A stretch of 43,787 nt of DNA from CAZYMF01 sp964648215 (lineage in GTDB: Bacteria; Desulfobacterota; Binatia; HRBIN30; JACQVA1), in NCBI GenBank assembly GCA_964648215.1, contig CAZYMF010000019.1, positions 1 through 43,787 of the forward strand, written 5' to 3'. Of the stretch, positions 17,874-26,364 are shown piece by piece. Each line of letters starts with the position of its first letter. Positions within the stretch are counted from its first letter, which is position 1. The position numbers and the translations under genes are program-made. A model generated the notes under the pieces. That model had not been told where the DNA came from, ran no database searches, and was given only the letters and a program-made list of their open reading frames with translations.

Positions 17874-18755
17874 TCAGTGGGGCGAGATCAGGCGCCAGCA
17901 ACCGGCGTCGTGGGCCACCCGCCCCTCTTTCTCGAGCTTGCGCAAATGGGCGGTCACCGACATGGCGGCGGCGACGTGCAGGGCTTCGGGCACGTCGGTG
18001 TACATCCGCTTCACCAGCGCCGGCGGGTCGCGCAGGCCGGCGCGCAACCCGTCGAGGACCTGCGTTTCGCGCAGCTCCCGGTGGGCGATGTACTGCTCGA
18101 TCTTCTCTCTCGCGTTGCGGATCATCGGGCCGTGCGCCGGATAGATGACGGCGACGTCGAGCTGGAGCAGGCGGCGCAGCGAGTCGAGGTAGTCGCCGAG
18201 ATCGCCGTCGTCGCCGATGACCGTCGTGCCGGCGCCGAGCACGACGTCGCCGGTGAACAGCGCCTTCTCCTCCTCGAGATAGAAACAGAGATGGTCGCGC
18301 GCGTGGCCGGGCGTCCACAGCCCGCGCAACGTCGCCCCTGCGGTCGTGATCACGGCGCCGTCGCCGATCGCGGTCAGCGCCAGCTCGGGATCGCGCCCGG
18401 GCCAGGGCATCTTCGAGACCCGCAGCGCGCCGAAGCGCTTGCGGATCGCCGCTACCCCGCCGATGTGATCGACGTGCCCGTGGGTGAGGACGATCTCCTG
18501 CAGCCCCTGCGCGCCCCGCTCCGCGAGCGCCCGCTCGAGCAGGGGCAGGTAGGCGGCCACGCCTTGTCCGGTGTCGAGGAGCAACGGGCGGCGGCCGGTG
18601 CCGACCAGGTAGGTGTTGGTGCCCGGGCCGGTGAACATGCCGGGGTTCTGCCCCAGCACCACGGTCACGCGCGGGCTCCAGATGTCGATGTCCCGCAGGT
18701 GCAGGCCGATCATCGAGTCCTGGACGACGCGCCTCTGGCCCGACGTCTCCGCCAT
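17874..18755 (-). CDS. MBL-fold metallo-hydrolase, LACTB2-like
   Basis: A 293-residue metallo-beta-lactamase fold protein. The zinc motif THGHVDH (about 100-106) is complete, preceded by NTYLVGTGRRPLLLDTG and followed by TPGHARDHLCF, the GDVVLG aspartate motif and IYPAHGP. The C-terminal helical part (KIEQYIAHRELRETQVL and a winged-helix-like tail) matches LACTB2/RNase-like hydrolases. The substrate may be RNA, a thioester or glyoxalase-type; sequence alone does not decide. The ATG at 18755 (MAETSG) is chosen over the GTG-type start at 18794 because family conservation begins after it. The intergenic region to bpt (170 bp) shows no recognisable signal. Confidence 0.88.
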   Translation of the reverse strand: MAETSGQRRVVQDSMIGLHLRDIDIWSPRVTVVLGQNPGMFTGPGTNTYLVGTGRRPLLLDTGQGVAAYLPLLERALAERGAQGLQEIVLTHGHVDHIGGVAAIRKRFGALRVSKMPWPGRDPELALTAIGDGAVITTAGATLRGLWTPGHARDHLCFYLEEEKALFTGDVVLGAGTTVIGDDGDLGDYLDSLRRLLQLDVAVIYPAHGPMIRNAREKIEQYIAHRELRETQVLDGLRAGLRDPPALVKRMYTDVPEALHVAAAMSVTAHLRKLEKEGRVAHDAGCWRLISPH

Positions 18756-18925
18756 GGCAGCTGAGTAGCTGGATTCACCTGCTGTCACAAGCACGGCTCA
18801 GGCTGGATGTCGGCGCGGTTCGGTGATTCAATGACGGTTGAGGAACGAGGAAGACGTGAATCGAGCGAGGTCGAGAGCGACCGACGATCTGGTCATGCCG
18901 CTCGCCTGGTGATGGAGCGGGCGCG

Positions 18926-19678
18926 GTGAATCGCCTCGACCAACGCCGTAAGCTGGCGACCACGCCACCCGAGTGGGTCGTCCACGACGAGCCCATTCCC
19001 TGCCCGTACCTGCCCGGCCGGACGGCGCGACTGCCGTTGCGACTACCGGCGCGAGCGCTGAGCCGGGAGGAGCTCTCGCGGCGGCTGGCGGCCGGCGACC
19101 GGCGCCAGGGTTTCCTGCTCTACCGGCCCGACTGTCCCGCCTGCCAAGCTTGCGAGGCCATCCGCCTCGACGTCGGGAGGTTCGAGCCGGACAAGACGCA
19201 ACGACGCATCCTGCGGCGGGGCGACGCCGCGCTCGAGGTCTCCCTCGGCTTGCCGACGACGAGCGCCGAGAAGGTCGCGCTGTACAACCGGCACAAGGCG
19301 GAGCGCGGGCTGCGCATCGGCACGGAGCGGATCGACGCGGCCGGCTACGAGCAGTTTCTGGTCGAGACCTGTGCCGACACGTTCGAGATCAGCTACCGTC
19401 ACCGGGGGGCGCTGGTGGGTGTTGCCGTCACCGATCGCGCCAGCGACGCGCTCTCCGCGGTCTATTTCCTCTACGATCCTTCGTATGCCCATCTCAGCCC
19501 CGGGGTTTACTCCATCCTCACCCAGCTCTCGCTCTGCCGTCGCTGGGGACTGCGTCATCTCTACCTCGGGCTCTACGTGGCCGGCTGCCGCGCGATGCGC
19601 TACAAGGCCGGCTACCTGCCCCACGAGCGACTGATCGACGGGCGGTGGCGGCGCTTCGAAAAGTGTCGCCGGAACTGA
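18926..19678 (+). CDS. bpt: aspartate/glutamate leucyltransferase (Bpt)
   Basis: A 250-residue Bpt/Ate1-type aminoacyl-tRNA-protein transferase. Motifs: PCPYLPGRTARLP (25-37), RPDCPACQACEAIR (67-80) with the conserved cysteines, and the GNAT-like part with YNRHKAERGL, SAVYFLYDPSYAHLSPGVYSIL and YLGLYVAGCRAMRYKAGYLPHE. Bpt attaches Leu to proteins with N-terminal Asp or Glu, marking them for ClpS-ClpAP. Length is normal. It starts with GTG at 18926 (no nearby ATG) after an A/G-poor leader. Followed by a small hairpin and T-rich stretch. Confidence 0.92.
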   Translation: MNRLDQRRKLATTPPEWVVHDEPIPCPYLPGRTARLPLRLPARALSREELSRRLAAGDRRQGFLLYRPDCPACQACEAIRLDVGRFEPDKTQRRILRRGDAALEVSLGLPTTSAEKVALYNRHKAERGLRIGTERIDAAGYEQFLVETCADTFEISYRHRGALVGVAVTDRASDALSAVYFLYDPSYAHLSPGVYSILTQLSLCRRWGLRHLYLGLYVAGCRAMRYKAGYLPHERLIDGRWRRFEKCRRN

Positions 19679-19701
19679 GGCTGGGACTCGATCAGCTACG
19701 C

Positions 19702-19728
19702 TTCATCCTGGGATGAATCGTTTTCTTC
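19702..19728 (+). terminator. rho-independent terminator of bpt
   Basis: Stem TTCATC (19702-19707) / GATGAA (19712-19717) with loop CTGG, followed by TCGTTTTCTTC. The stem is short and AT-rich but the T-rich tail is the best in this GC-rich region. It lies 24 nt past the bpt stop. Confidence 0.45.
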
Positions 19729-19775
19729 GGTGCGGAGGTTGCGTGCGTGCCGCAGGCCGTTAACCTGCTTCCTAC

Positions 19776-20435
19776 ATGGTTGCGTCGCAAGGCAAGCGGC
19801 ACGCGACGGCTCGTTGGTTGTTGGAACGCCGTCGGGGCGCCGCTCGAAGCTGCGGGCTGATTGCAACTCTGGCCGTCCTCGCGTTGCCCTCGCGTTCGGT
19901 GCTGCCGGCCAAGGTAATCGTGCCGCTGCCGGTGGCATCGCCGCCCAACACGGTGCGGCGGCTCTTCGAGGGGCTGTCGCGCTGCCGCTCGTCGCTGCCG
20001 GAAAACGATCGCTGGCGCATTGCCGGTGTCATTCAGGAGGAGAGCCACCGTTACGGCTACGATCCGTTTCTGGTCCTGGCCATGGTGGAGGTCGAGAGCC
20101 AATGCCTGCCGACCGCCCGCGGCCCCCACGGCGCCATCGGTCTGATCCAGGTGAAGCCGTCGACGGCCCGGGCCATCGCCACCGCCGCCGGCATCCATTG
20201 GCATGGGGCAAAGATGCTCCAGCGACCGGCGTTCAACGTCAAGCTCGGCTTGCACTACCTGCGCCAGCTGCAGCGAAGGTTCCGCGACCCCTACCTGGCG
20301 ATGGCCGCCTACAACATGGGCCCGGCGCGCGTCTCCCGGATGCCGCGGCATCGCGCCCGCAGGGCCAACTATGTTCGCAAGATCATGGCCCGATACGAAG
20401 ACTTGCAGGCGCAGCAGACAGTGGGGCGCTCGTAG
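19776..20435 (+). CDS. lytic transglycosylase, SLT domain
   Basis: A 219-residue exported protein with a long basic N-terminus and hydrophobic segment (about 26-48, CGLIATLAVLALPSRSVLPA) that acts as a signal peptide or anchor. The SLT domain covers about 80-200: catalytic Glu107 in MVEVESQC, GAIGLIQVKPSTA (119-131), LGLHYLRQL and the AAYNMGP motif (179-185). It would cut peptidoglycan strands in the periplasm, as MltE/EmtA-like enzymes do. Start by ATG at 19776; the next in-frame ATG is inside the domain. It runs plus-strand, followed after about 100 bp by a tiny membrane peptide gene. Confidence 0.87.
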   Translation: MVASQGKRHATARWLLERRRGAARSCGLIATLAVLALPSRSVLPAKVIVPLPVASPPNTVRRLFEGLSRCRSSLPENDRWRIAGVIQEESHRYGYDPFLVLAMVEVESQCLPTARGPHGAIGLIQVKPSTARAIATAAGIHWHGAKMLQRPAFNVKLGLHYLRQLQRRFRDPYLAMAAYNMGPARVSRMPRHRARRANYVRKIMARYEDLQAQQTVGRS

Positions 20436-20541
20436 CCGGGAACGCCGACCGGCAACCCCTTTGATCGGCGTGCCGCACGCAATCCACGGGATCTCGACGA
20501 AACCGCCCAGCAAGGCCTCGTAGGCGCGACGGAGGTAGCCG

Positions 20542-20655
20542 ATGGCACAACAGCTCCTGGATCTGCTCGGCGGCCCGCGCCTGAGCGACATCCTCTTGTT
20601 GGTTGCGGCGATGATCGCCATTCGCGGCTTCACGCAACTGTTCCGCACACGCTGA
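20542..20655 (+). CDS. 37-residue single-span membrane peptide, hypothetical
   Basis: A short frame encodes MAQQLLDLLGG, then a hydrophobic stretch SDILLLVAAMIAIRGF and a basic end FRTR. The hydrophobic part could span the membrane, N-out or N-in undetermined. In its favour is GGAGG located 6 nt before the ATG (20531-20535), one of the better ribosome binding sites in the window, and start/stop well spaced between neighbouring genes. It is not known to me as a family. Translation is inferred only. Confidence 0.45.
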   Translation: MAQQLLDLLGGPRLSDILLLVAAMIAIRGFTQLFRTR

Positions 20656-20760
20656 CGCTCTTCTCGGCGGCGATCCGGTCCGCTCTCGGCGCGACGGGAA
20701 TCCTCATTGACCGGACCCGGAAGGGAGACTAAGACTCACGCAGCGCCGGAGGGCGCTGCC

Positions 20761-22239
20761 GTGAGCGATGCACTGAAGCCCCCCGTCTCCACACGCCTGT
20801 CCGGTGAGGACCTCTCCTTCTGGTGGCTCGACTCGCCGATGCAGCCGACGACGATGGCCATGCTCATGGTGCTGGATCGACGGCCGGAGGAGTCGCGGCT
20901 GCGACGCGCCTTCGAGCGCGCCGTTGCCGCCGTCCCGCGGTTGGCGCAGCGGGTGGCGGACGCGCCGCTCGACCTGACGCTGCCGCGCTGGGAGATCGAC
21001 CCGACCTTCGATCTCGACTACCACGTCCGGCGTCACACGCTGGCGGGAGTGGCCGACATCGCCGAGCTCTTCCGCGAGGTCGCTCCGGCCTACGAGACGC
21101 CGTTCGATCGCTCTCGGCCGCTGTGGGAAGCGCGCATCTATGACGGCCTCGCTCCCGAGCACCGTTCGGCGATGTTCTTCAAGCTGCACCATGCGGTTGC
21201 GGACGGGGTCGGCGGCAACGCGATCTTCGCCGCGATGACCGATTGGGAACGCGATCCCGCCGAGTCCGGCCCGCCGGCCAATCCTCTGGCCAAAGGTACG
21301 TGGGCGGAGCCGCGCCCGCTGGCAGCGCGCGTGCTCGACGCCCTGCGGGATCGCGTCGAACTCGACCTCGAGCGTGCCGGAGCGGTGGCGGGTGCCGTGG
21401 TCGACACGATTCAGCATCCCGAAAGGCTGGGGCGCGCCGTCGAGGCGATGCGTTCCATCATCGAGTTGGTCCGTTTCGACAGCCACTCGCCGCTCAAGAA
21501 ATCCGCCGGGCGGGCGCGGCGCCTGAGCGGCCTGGAGCTTCCGTTCGATCAGGTGCGCGCCACCAAGAATGCCCTGGGTGGCTGCATGATCGACGTCATC
21601 TTGACCGTCATGGCGCGCGGGATCGGCAAGTGGCACGCGGCTCACGGCCTGTCCGAGGTGCAGGAGCTGATGACGCTGGTGCCGGTCAATCTGCGCAAGC
21701 CGCAGGAATGGGCGGACAAGCCGAACCTCGGCAACGTCGCCACCGGGATTCTGGTTCCGCTTCCCATTCGTCACCGCACCCCGCTGGCGACCTACCGCGA
21801 GATCCAGAAGCGCATGGCGGCCAAGAAGGCCGATCCGACCTCGGCGGCCTCGCCCATGATCGCCGAGCTGCTCAGCGTGCTGCCGCGCCCGTTGCTGACC
21901 TGGATGGCGGAGGCCAGCTTCGGCAGCGTCGACTTCATCGTCACCAACGTCCCCGGGATTCTCGTGCCGCGCTATCTCGCCGGCGCCGAGATTCAAGCCG
22001 CCTACCCCTTCGCGCCGGTGGCGATGAAGAGCCCGGTGAGCGTGGCGCTGTATGGCTATCACGACCGGCTGTTCGTCGGCCTCAACTCCGACGAGACCAC
22101 CATGCCCGACGTCGACGCGTTCAAGGCCATGATCGTCGAGTCGTTCGCCGAGCTGCGCGCCGCGGTCGCCAAGAAGCAACCGCGGCGCGCGCGCCGTCCG
22201 GGCGGGACCGCGGCGGGCCGGCGGAGCAAGCGGGCCTAG
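20761..22239 (+). CDS. wax ester synthase / diacylglycerol acyltransferase (WS/DGAT)
   Basis: A 492-residue O-acyltransferase. The catalytic HHxxxDG motif is LHHAVADG (His143, His144, Asp148), and the C-terminal part has VTNVPGILVP and the PVSVALYGYHDRLFVGL region typical of the family. It joins acyl-CoA to long-chain alcohols or diacylglycerol, giving storage lipid at the inner membrane. The GTG at 20761 follows GGAGG (20748-20752) at 8 nt; the frame also opens at a TTG at 20707 with no such signal. The C-terminus is a basic tail rich in Arg and Lys. Its stop overlaps the convergent GNAT stop by 4 bp. Confidence 0.92.
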   Translation: MSDALKPPVSTRLSGEDLSFWWLDSPMQPTTMAMLMVLDRRPEESRLRRAFERAVAAVPRLAQRVADAPLDLTLPRWEIDPTFDLDYHVRRHTLAGVADIAELFREVAPAYETPFDRSRPLWEARIYDGLAPEHRSAMFFKLHHAVADGVGGNAIFAAMTDWERDPAESGPPANPLAKGTWAEPRPLAARVLDALRDRVELDLERAGAVAGAVVDTIQHPERLGRAVEAMRSIIELVRFDSHSPLKKSAGRARRLSGLELPFDQVRATKNALGGCMIDVILTVMARGIGKWHAAHGLSEVQELMTLVPVNLRKPQEWADKPNLGNVATGILVPLPIRHRTPLATYREIQKRMAAKKADPTSAASPMIAELLSVLPRPLLTWMAEASFGSVDFIVTNVPGILVPRYLAGAEIQAAYPFAPVAMKSPVSVALYGYHDRLFVGLNSDETTMPDVDAFKAMIVESFAELRAAVAKKQPRRARRPGGTAAGRRSKRA

Positions 22240-22820
22240 CCCGCGGCACGCCGGCGGGCGGAACGCGACGACAGCCAGTCCTCGAGCACGACCGCCCAGC
22301 GTTCGTGATCGCGCCACTCGCCGGCGATCTTGAGATAGCGGGGCGAGAAACCTTCGCGGCGAAAGCCGCAGCGTTGCACCAGGGCGATCGAGGCGTGGTT
22401 GCCGGGCTGAATGTTGGCCTCCAGCCGGTGCAGCCGAAACGTGGCGAAGGCGTGGTGCAGCGTGAGCCGCAGCGCCTCGGTCATGTAGCCGTGGCCGGCG
22501 AACGGCGCGCCGACGTAGTAGCCGAGATAGGCACTCTGGAAGGCGTTGCGGACGATTTCGTTGAGGTTGATGACGCCGGCAATGGCGCCGTCGTCGCGGC
22601 GGCAGACCAGGAATCCGGCGGCGTTGTCCTGCGCCAACCGCTGCAGGTAGGCCGCGAACGGCCCCGGCGCCAGCGGCGGCGCCACCCAGGGCTGATGCAG
22701 CCGGCGGCTGGCGCGCATGAGGGCGAGGAACTCGCCTTCGTCCGCGGCGGTGGGCGGTCGCAGAAACACCTGCCCCCCGATCTCGATCGCCGCGGTGAGC
22801 CCGGAGACCATTGTCGTCAT
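22236..22820 (-). CDS. RimJ/RimL-type GNAT acetyltransferase
   Basis: A 194-residue GNAT of the ribosomal-protein N-acetyltransferase type. Markers are FLRPPTAADEGEFLALM (19-35), YLGYYVGAPFAGHGYMTEALRLTLHHAF (98-125), HRLEANIQPGNHASIALVQRCGFRREG (130-156) and a terminal DWLSS. RimJ acetylates ribosomal protein uS5 in E. coli; the exact target here is open, and RimJ-like proteins also detoxify small molecules. It lies last in a minus-strand run pgpA-cinA-GNAT, 49 bp after cinA. ATG at 22820; an in-frame ATG three codons later is possible. Confidence 0.9.
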   Translation of the reverse strand: MTTMVSGLTAAIEIGGQVFLRPPTAADEGEFLALMRASRRLHQPWVAPPLAPGPFAAYLQRLAQDNAAGFLVCRRDDGAIAGVINLNEIVRNAFQSAYLGYYVGAPFAGHGYMTEALRLTLHHAFATFRLHRLEANIQPGNHASIALVQRCGFRREGFSPRYLKIAGEWRDHERWAVVLEDWLSSRSARRRAAG

Positions 22821-22869
22821 CGTCGAATCCGGCTGCGAGCGAGCCCGGAGCCTTGCCGCCCGAGATCGT

Positions 22870-24153
22870 TCAGCGGCGCAAGACCCCCGACTCGCTCGGG
22901 TCGAGGCCGAGCAGGTGGCGCCGTACCCAATCGAGCGCCACCTGGGAGCTGAGCAGCTTCACCCATTCGCGCGTCCCCCAGAACTGGTAGCGCCGCACGT
23001 AGCTACGCTCGGCGGTCGCCAGCGCGATGCACACGGTACCCACGGGCTTTTCCGGGGTGCCGCCGTCGGGCCCGGCAATGCCGGTGGTGGCGAGACCGAG
23101 GTCGCTGCCCGTCAGCCGGCGCGCCCCGGCGGCCATCTCGGCCGCGACCTCCTCGCTGACCGCGCCGACGCTGGCGAGGGTCTCGGGCCGTACGCCGAGA
23201 ACCGCAACCTTGGTGCTGTTGGCGTAGGTGACGAAGCCGCCCAGCAGATAGTCGGAGCTGCCGGGAACGTTGGTGAGCCGGTGGCCGATCAACCCGCCGG
23301 TGCACGACTCGCCCACCGCGATGGTCAGGCCGTGTCGCCGAAGCATGTTGCCGACCACCTCCTCCATCGAGGTCTCGCCTTCGCCATAGGCGTAGGTGCC
23401 GATGCGCTGCCGCAGTCGCGCGGCCAGCTCCTCGCGTCGCCGCGCCGCCACCTCCGGACGGCCGTGAACGGTGAGGCGGACCGAGATCTGCGGGAAGGCG
23501 GCGCGAAAGGCGATGCGACCTTCCTCGGGCGGCACGCAGCCGGCCACCAGCTCGTCGAGCGCCGACTCGCTGATGCCGAAGGTCTGAAAGGTGTGGCTGA
23601 AGTAGACGTCCTCCCCGCCGCGCGCCTGCTGCAGCCACGACAGCACCTGCTCCTCGACCATCGGCTTCATCTCGCGCGGAACGCCGGGAAGCACCACGAG
23701 ATGCCGCTTGCCCCACTTGGTGTCGAGGTCGAGGCGGAAGCCGGGGGCGGTGCCGAGCGCGTTGGGGATGACCGTGGCGCCTTCCGGGAACAGCGCCTGC
23801 TTGAGATTGTTCTCGGGCATGACGCGACCCATGGCCGCGAACATCCGCCGGATGCGATCGGCGACCTCGTCGTGGCGGACCAGGGGGCGGCCGGCGACTT
23901 GGGCCACGACTTCCGTGGTGAGGTCGTCGGCGGTGGGACCGAGACCGCCGGTGGAGATGATCACCTGCCCCTGCCGCATCGCCTCGCGCCACGCCCAGGC
24001 GATGCGCTCGGCGTAGTCGCCGACGACCAGGATGGCGACCACGTCGAGGCCGGCGCCGACCAGCTTCTCGGCGATGAAGTTGGCGTTGGTGTCGACGGTC
24101 CGGCCCGTGGTCAACTCGTCACCGGAGCTGAGAATGACGGCGCGTTCGATCAT
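22870..24153 (-). CDS. cinA: CinA competence/damage-inducible family protein (NMN amidohydrolase / ADP-ribose pyrophosphatase)
   Basis: A 427-residue full-length CinA. The N-terminal MoCF-like domain (1-170) has ILSSGDELTTGRTVDTNANF and IISTGGLGPTADDLT (76-90); the C-terminal PncC-like deamidase domain (about 265-415) has VGESCTGGLIGHRLTNVPGSS and TTGIAGPDGG. The family recycles NMN to nicotinic acid mononucleotide and hydrolyses ADP-ribose. ATG at 24153 overlaps the pgpA stop as ATGA, so the two are translationally coupled; the longer frame upstream is the shadow of pgpA. The usual recA neighbour is absent. Confidence 0.95.
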   Translation of the reverse strand: MIERAVILSSGDELTTGRTVDTNANFIAEKLVGAGLDVVAILVVGDYAERIAWAWREAMRQGQVIISTGGLGPTADDLTTEVVAQVAGRPLVRHDEVADRIRRMFAAMGRVMPENNLKQALFPEGATVIPNALGTAPGFRLDLDTKWGKRHLVVLPGVPREMKPMVEEQVLSWLQQARGGEDVYFSHTFQTFGISESALDELVAGCVPPEEGRIAFRAAFPQISVRLTVHGRPEVAARRREELAARLRQRIGTYAYGEGETSMEEVVGNMLRRHGLTIAVGESCTGGLIGHRLTNVPGSSDYLLGGFVTYANSTKVAVLGVRPETLASVGAVSEEVAAEMAAGARRLTGSDLGLATTGIAGPDGGTPEKPVGTVCIALATAERSYVRRYQFWGTREWVKLLSSQVALDWVRRHLLGLDPSESGVLRR

Positions 24154-24617
24154 GCCAGCACCCCGACCAGCAGCAGGGCTCGCAGGATGAGGTTCGTGTA
24201 GAAGCCGGAGACGACGTCGTCCAACACCACGCCGCGGCCGCCGGGAACGTGCTCGTCGATGTAACCGGCCGGGTAGGGCTTGATGACGTCGAGCACGCGA
24301 AAGATGAGGAACGCCGCGATCGCCGTCTCCCAGGTCAGGGGCAGGAAGAGAGTCGCGGCGACGTAGCCGGCGGCCTCGTCGATGACGATCTTGTGGCTGT
24401 CGTGCTCCTGCAAGTAGGCGTCGGCCGCCCCGGCGATCCAGCAAGCGGCGGCGACGAAGGCGACGAAGACTCCCACGGCAAGTGCCGGCGACAGGGACCG
24501 CAGCGCGTCGAAAACCCAGAACAGGGGCATCGCCACCAGAGAGCCGAAGGTTCCGGAGGCGACGGGGATGTAGCCCACGTAGGCGAGCGAGGCGAGGAAA
24601 ATGACCGCGTTGCGCAT
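24150..24617 (-). CDS. pgpA: phosphatidylglycerophosphatase A (PgpA)
   Basis: A 155-residue inner-membrane phosphatase. It contains YIPVASGTFGSLVAMPLFW (15-33), VIDEAAGYVAATLFLP (78-93) with the conserved acidic pair, FLIFRVLDVIKPYPAGYID (103-121) and GGRGVVLDDVVSGFYTNL (126-143). It removes phosphate from phosphatidylglycerophosphate to give phosphatidylglycerol. Length and motifs are normal. Four-base overlap with cinA downstream; 55 bp downstream of the EamA gene, so the run EamA-pgpA-cinA-GNAT is likely one operon. Confidence 0.94.
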   Translation of the reverse strand: MRNAVIFLASLAYVGYIPVASGTFGSLVAMPLFWVFDALRSLSPALAVGVFVAFVAAACWIAGAADAYLQEHDSHKIVIDEAAGYVAATLFLPLTWETAIAAFLIFRVLDVIKPYPAGYIDEHVPGGRGVVLDDVVSGFYTNLILRALLLVGVLA

Positions 24618-24672
24618 GAAAGTTGGCGCAGCCTAGGTCTCGCTCCGCGGCGAGTCAAGGCGCCAACCGGCA

Positions 24673-25533
24673 CTAACCGGCCACGGAGATGAGCAGCCCG
24701 CCGACGGTGATCACGATCGCCCCCAGCAGTGGGTAGCGCGTGCCGGCCTCGCCGAGGACGAAGCGCCCGAGGATGACGCCGAAGACGATGCTGGTCTGGC
24801 GCAGCGACAGCACGTAGGTCGCCGGCGCCGTTCGCAGCGCCCACAGGATCAGCAGGTACGACACCGGCCCGACCACGGCCGTCGTCAGAATGGTGCGCCA
24901 GCCACGTCGCCATTCGTGCCGGACTCGTGTCGCCGTGGCGCGACCCATGCGAATGGCGAACACCGGCGACTCGCCGGCGAGAATGAGGAACAGGAACACG
25001 ACCGGGTGCACCGTGGCGACGCCCTGCTTGTCGATGATGGTGAAGGTGGCGATGCACACCGCGGTGATCAGGGCGTAGCGGGTGACGTCGGCGCGCAGCA
25101 CGCCGCGCAGCCCGCGCCGGCGCAGCGTCGGCCACTGCACCAGAAGCGCGCCCATCACCGCCAGGAGGGCCCCGGCAATGCCGAACAGGCGCAGGTGCTG
25201 GCCGCCGAGGCTCACGTCCCACAGCAGCACCAGCGCCGGCGCGCTGCGGCTGAGGGGATAGGCCACCGAGAGGTCGCCGGACTCGTACGCCTTGACCAGG
25301 AACAGGGCGTAGGCGCCGTGAACGACGGCGGACCCGATGATGAAGCGCCAGGCGCCCGCGCTCGGCGCCGCTTCCGGCCACAGGAACACCACCGGCGGCA
25401 GCAGGAGCAGCATCGTCGCCACCCCCTGGGCGAGAAAGAAGGCCGATTTGTCGCGGCTGCTCTTACCGAAGAGATTCCACGTGGCGTGAAGCAACGCGGA
25501 GACCAGCACGAGCGCAATCGCCAGCAACGTCAT
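24673..25533 (-). CDS. EamA/DMT superfamily transporter
   Basis: A 286-residue membrane protein with ten predicted helices in two EamA halves. The first half starts ALVLVSALLHATWNLFGKSS; the second has YALITAVCIATFTIIDKQGV and the terminal TSIVFGVILGRFVLGEAGTRYPLLGAIVI. DMT carriers export amino acids, drugs or metabolites; the substrate is not predictable. ATG at 25533. It is the first gene of the presumed EamA-pgpA-cinA-GNAT run and is separated from the SCP2 gene by a terminator-like hairpin. Confidence 0.88.
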   Translation of the reverse strand: MTLLAIALVLVSALLHATWNLFGKSSRDKSAFFLAQGVATMLLLLPPVVFLWPEAAPSAGAWRFIIGSAVVHGAYALFLVKAYESGDLSVAYPLSRSAPALVLLWDVSLGGQHLRLFGIAGALLAVMGALLVQWPTLRRRGLRGVLRADVTRYALITAVCIATFTIIDKQGVATVHPVVFLFLILAGESPVFAIRMGRATATRVRHEWRRGWRTILTTAVVGPVSYLLILWALRTAPATYVLSLRQTSIVFGVILGRFVLGEAGTRYPLLGAIVITVGGLLISVAG

Positions 25534-25647
25534 GAGGGCGACGCACCGTGGCGGCTTCAGGGTTTGCTGTCAAACCGGAGAGCGGAGATCCGAATCGAAG
25601 GAGGCTGCCCATCCACCGCGGGGGTGGCGGACGAACGGGACGAAACG

Positions 25648-25683
25648 ACGAAGGGGTGAGGAAGTTCTCCCTCACCCCTTCGT
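25648..25683 (-). terminator. terminator-like hairpin after the SCP2 gene
   Basis: A 14-bp perfect stem (25648-25661 / 25670-25683) with an 8-nt loop, 22 nt past the SCP2 stop. On the minus strand it is followed by CGTTTCGT, with only few Ts, so termination efficiency is uncertain. Confidence 0.6.
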
Positions 25684-25704
25684 ACAGATTCTTCGAAGCT
25701 GGCG

Positions 25705-26043
25705 TCAGGCAGGCCGCTTGAAAAGGCTCTGCATCTTCATCGCGAGGCCCATGTCGCCCGCGATCTTCAGCTTGCCGCTCATGAACGCCATCTGGCCGTT
25801 CAGCTTGCCACTGATCATGTCGACGTAGTCCTGCGCCGCCATGGTCATCGTCATGTTGGGCGACGCATGTGCGCCCTCGCCGACCGTGCAAGCGCCGTCT
25901 TTGATCACGACGTGGTAATTGCCACCGCCGTCACCGCTCAGGTTGAACTGGATGACGGAGTTCATCCCCTTGGCCGCGTCGGCGTTAAAATTCGCCGGCA
26001 TCTGGCTGAAGATCTCCTTCACCGCTGCTGCTGTGTCTGCCAT
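25705..26043 (-). CDS. SCP2 sterol-binding domain protein
   Basis: A 112-residue single SCP2 domain. Hallmarks are MNSVIQFNLSGDGGGNYHVVIKDG (27-50), ASPNMTMTMAAQDYVDMISGKLNGQMAFMSGKLKIAGDMGLAMKMQSLF (61-109). SCP2 folds bind lipids or acyl-CoA in a hydrophobic tunnel; a carrier role in lipid or steroid metabolism is likely, which fits the WS/DGAT gene 3.5 kb away only loosely. ATG at 26043 has a strong AAGGAGGG about 8 nt upstream. A 95-nt leader separates it from a promoter with consensus -35. Confidence 0.93.
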   Translation of the reverse strand: MADTAAAVKEIFSQMPANFNADAAKGMNSVIQFNLSGDGGGNYHVVIKDGACTVGEGAHASPNMTMTMAAQDYVDMISGKLNGQMAFMSGKLKIAGDMGLAMKMQSLFKRPA

Positions 26044-26144
26044 CGTCACTACCCTCCTTTCAGGGATTAGGGGCCTGGCAGGGCCCTCTGCTTCCTTTGT
26101 GTAACGCCCCGCATCCAGCGCCACCCCTCCGCCGTCACCGCCGA

Positions 26145-26173
26145 TTACTATGTGAGGATACCGCGGTTGTCAA
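26145..26173 (-). promoter_or_regulatory. promoter of the SCP2 gene
   Basis: Minus-strand TTGACA (26173-26168), a perfect sigma70 -35, and TAGTAA/AGTAAT 17-18 bp further (about 26150-26144). The remaining leader (to 26043) carries a GGGCCCT...AGGCCCC hairpin just before the ribosome binding site. Together with the divergent lipoprotein leader this explains the 321-bp gene-free stretch 26044-26364. Confidence 0.55.
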
Positions 26174-26364
26174 TCAACCGACCGATCCGAAGGTGCCCGC
26201 CCCGATTCGAGAACGCCAATGACGCGCAGATCGGCCGATGCCGCAACCGATGGGCGCAATGCTCTCGCGCGACCGTGTGCGTTTGCCAGGCGAGACCCGT
26301 CGGTGTTAAGCGAAGCCAGCCGAGGATTGCGGGGCTCTCCGTCGAGCCCGGGGGAGGTAGCGGC

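Noticed and set aside
19692..20648. 318-codon minus-strand frame
   Set aside because: Antisense to the SLT gene at 19776-20435; no domain.
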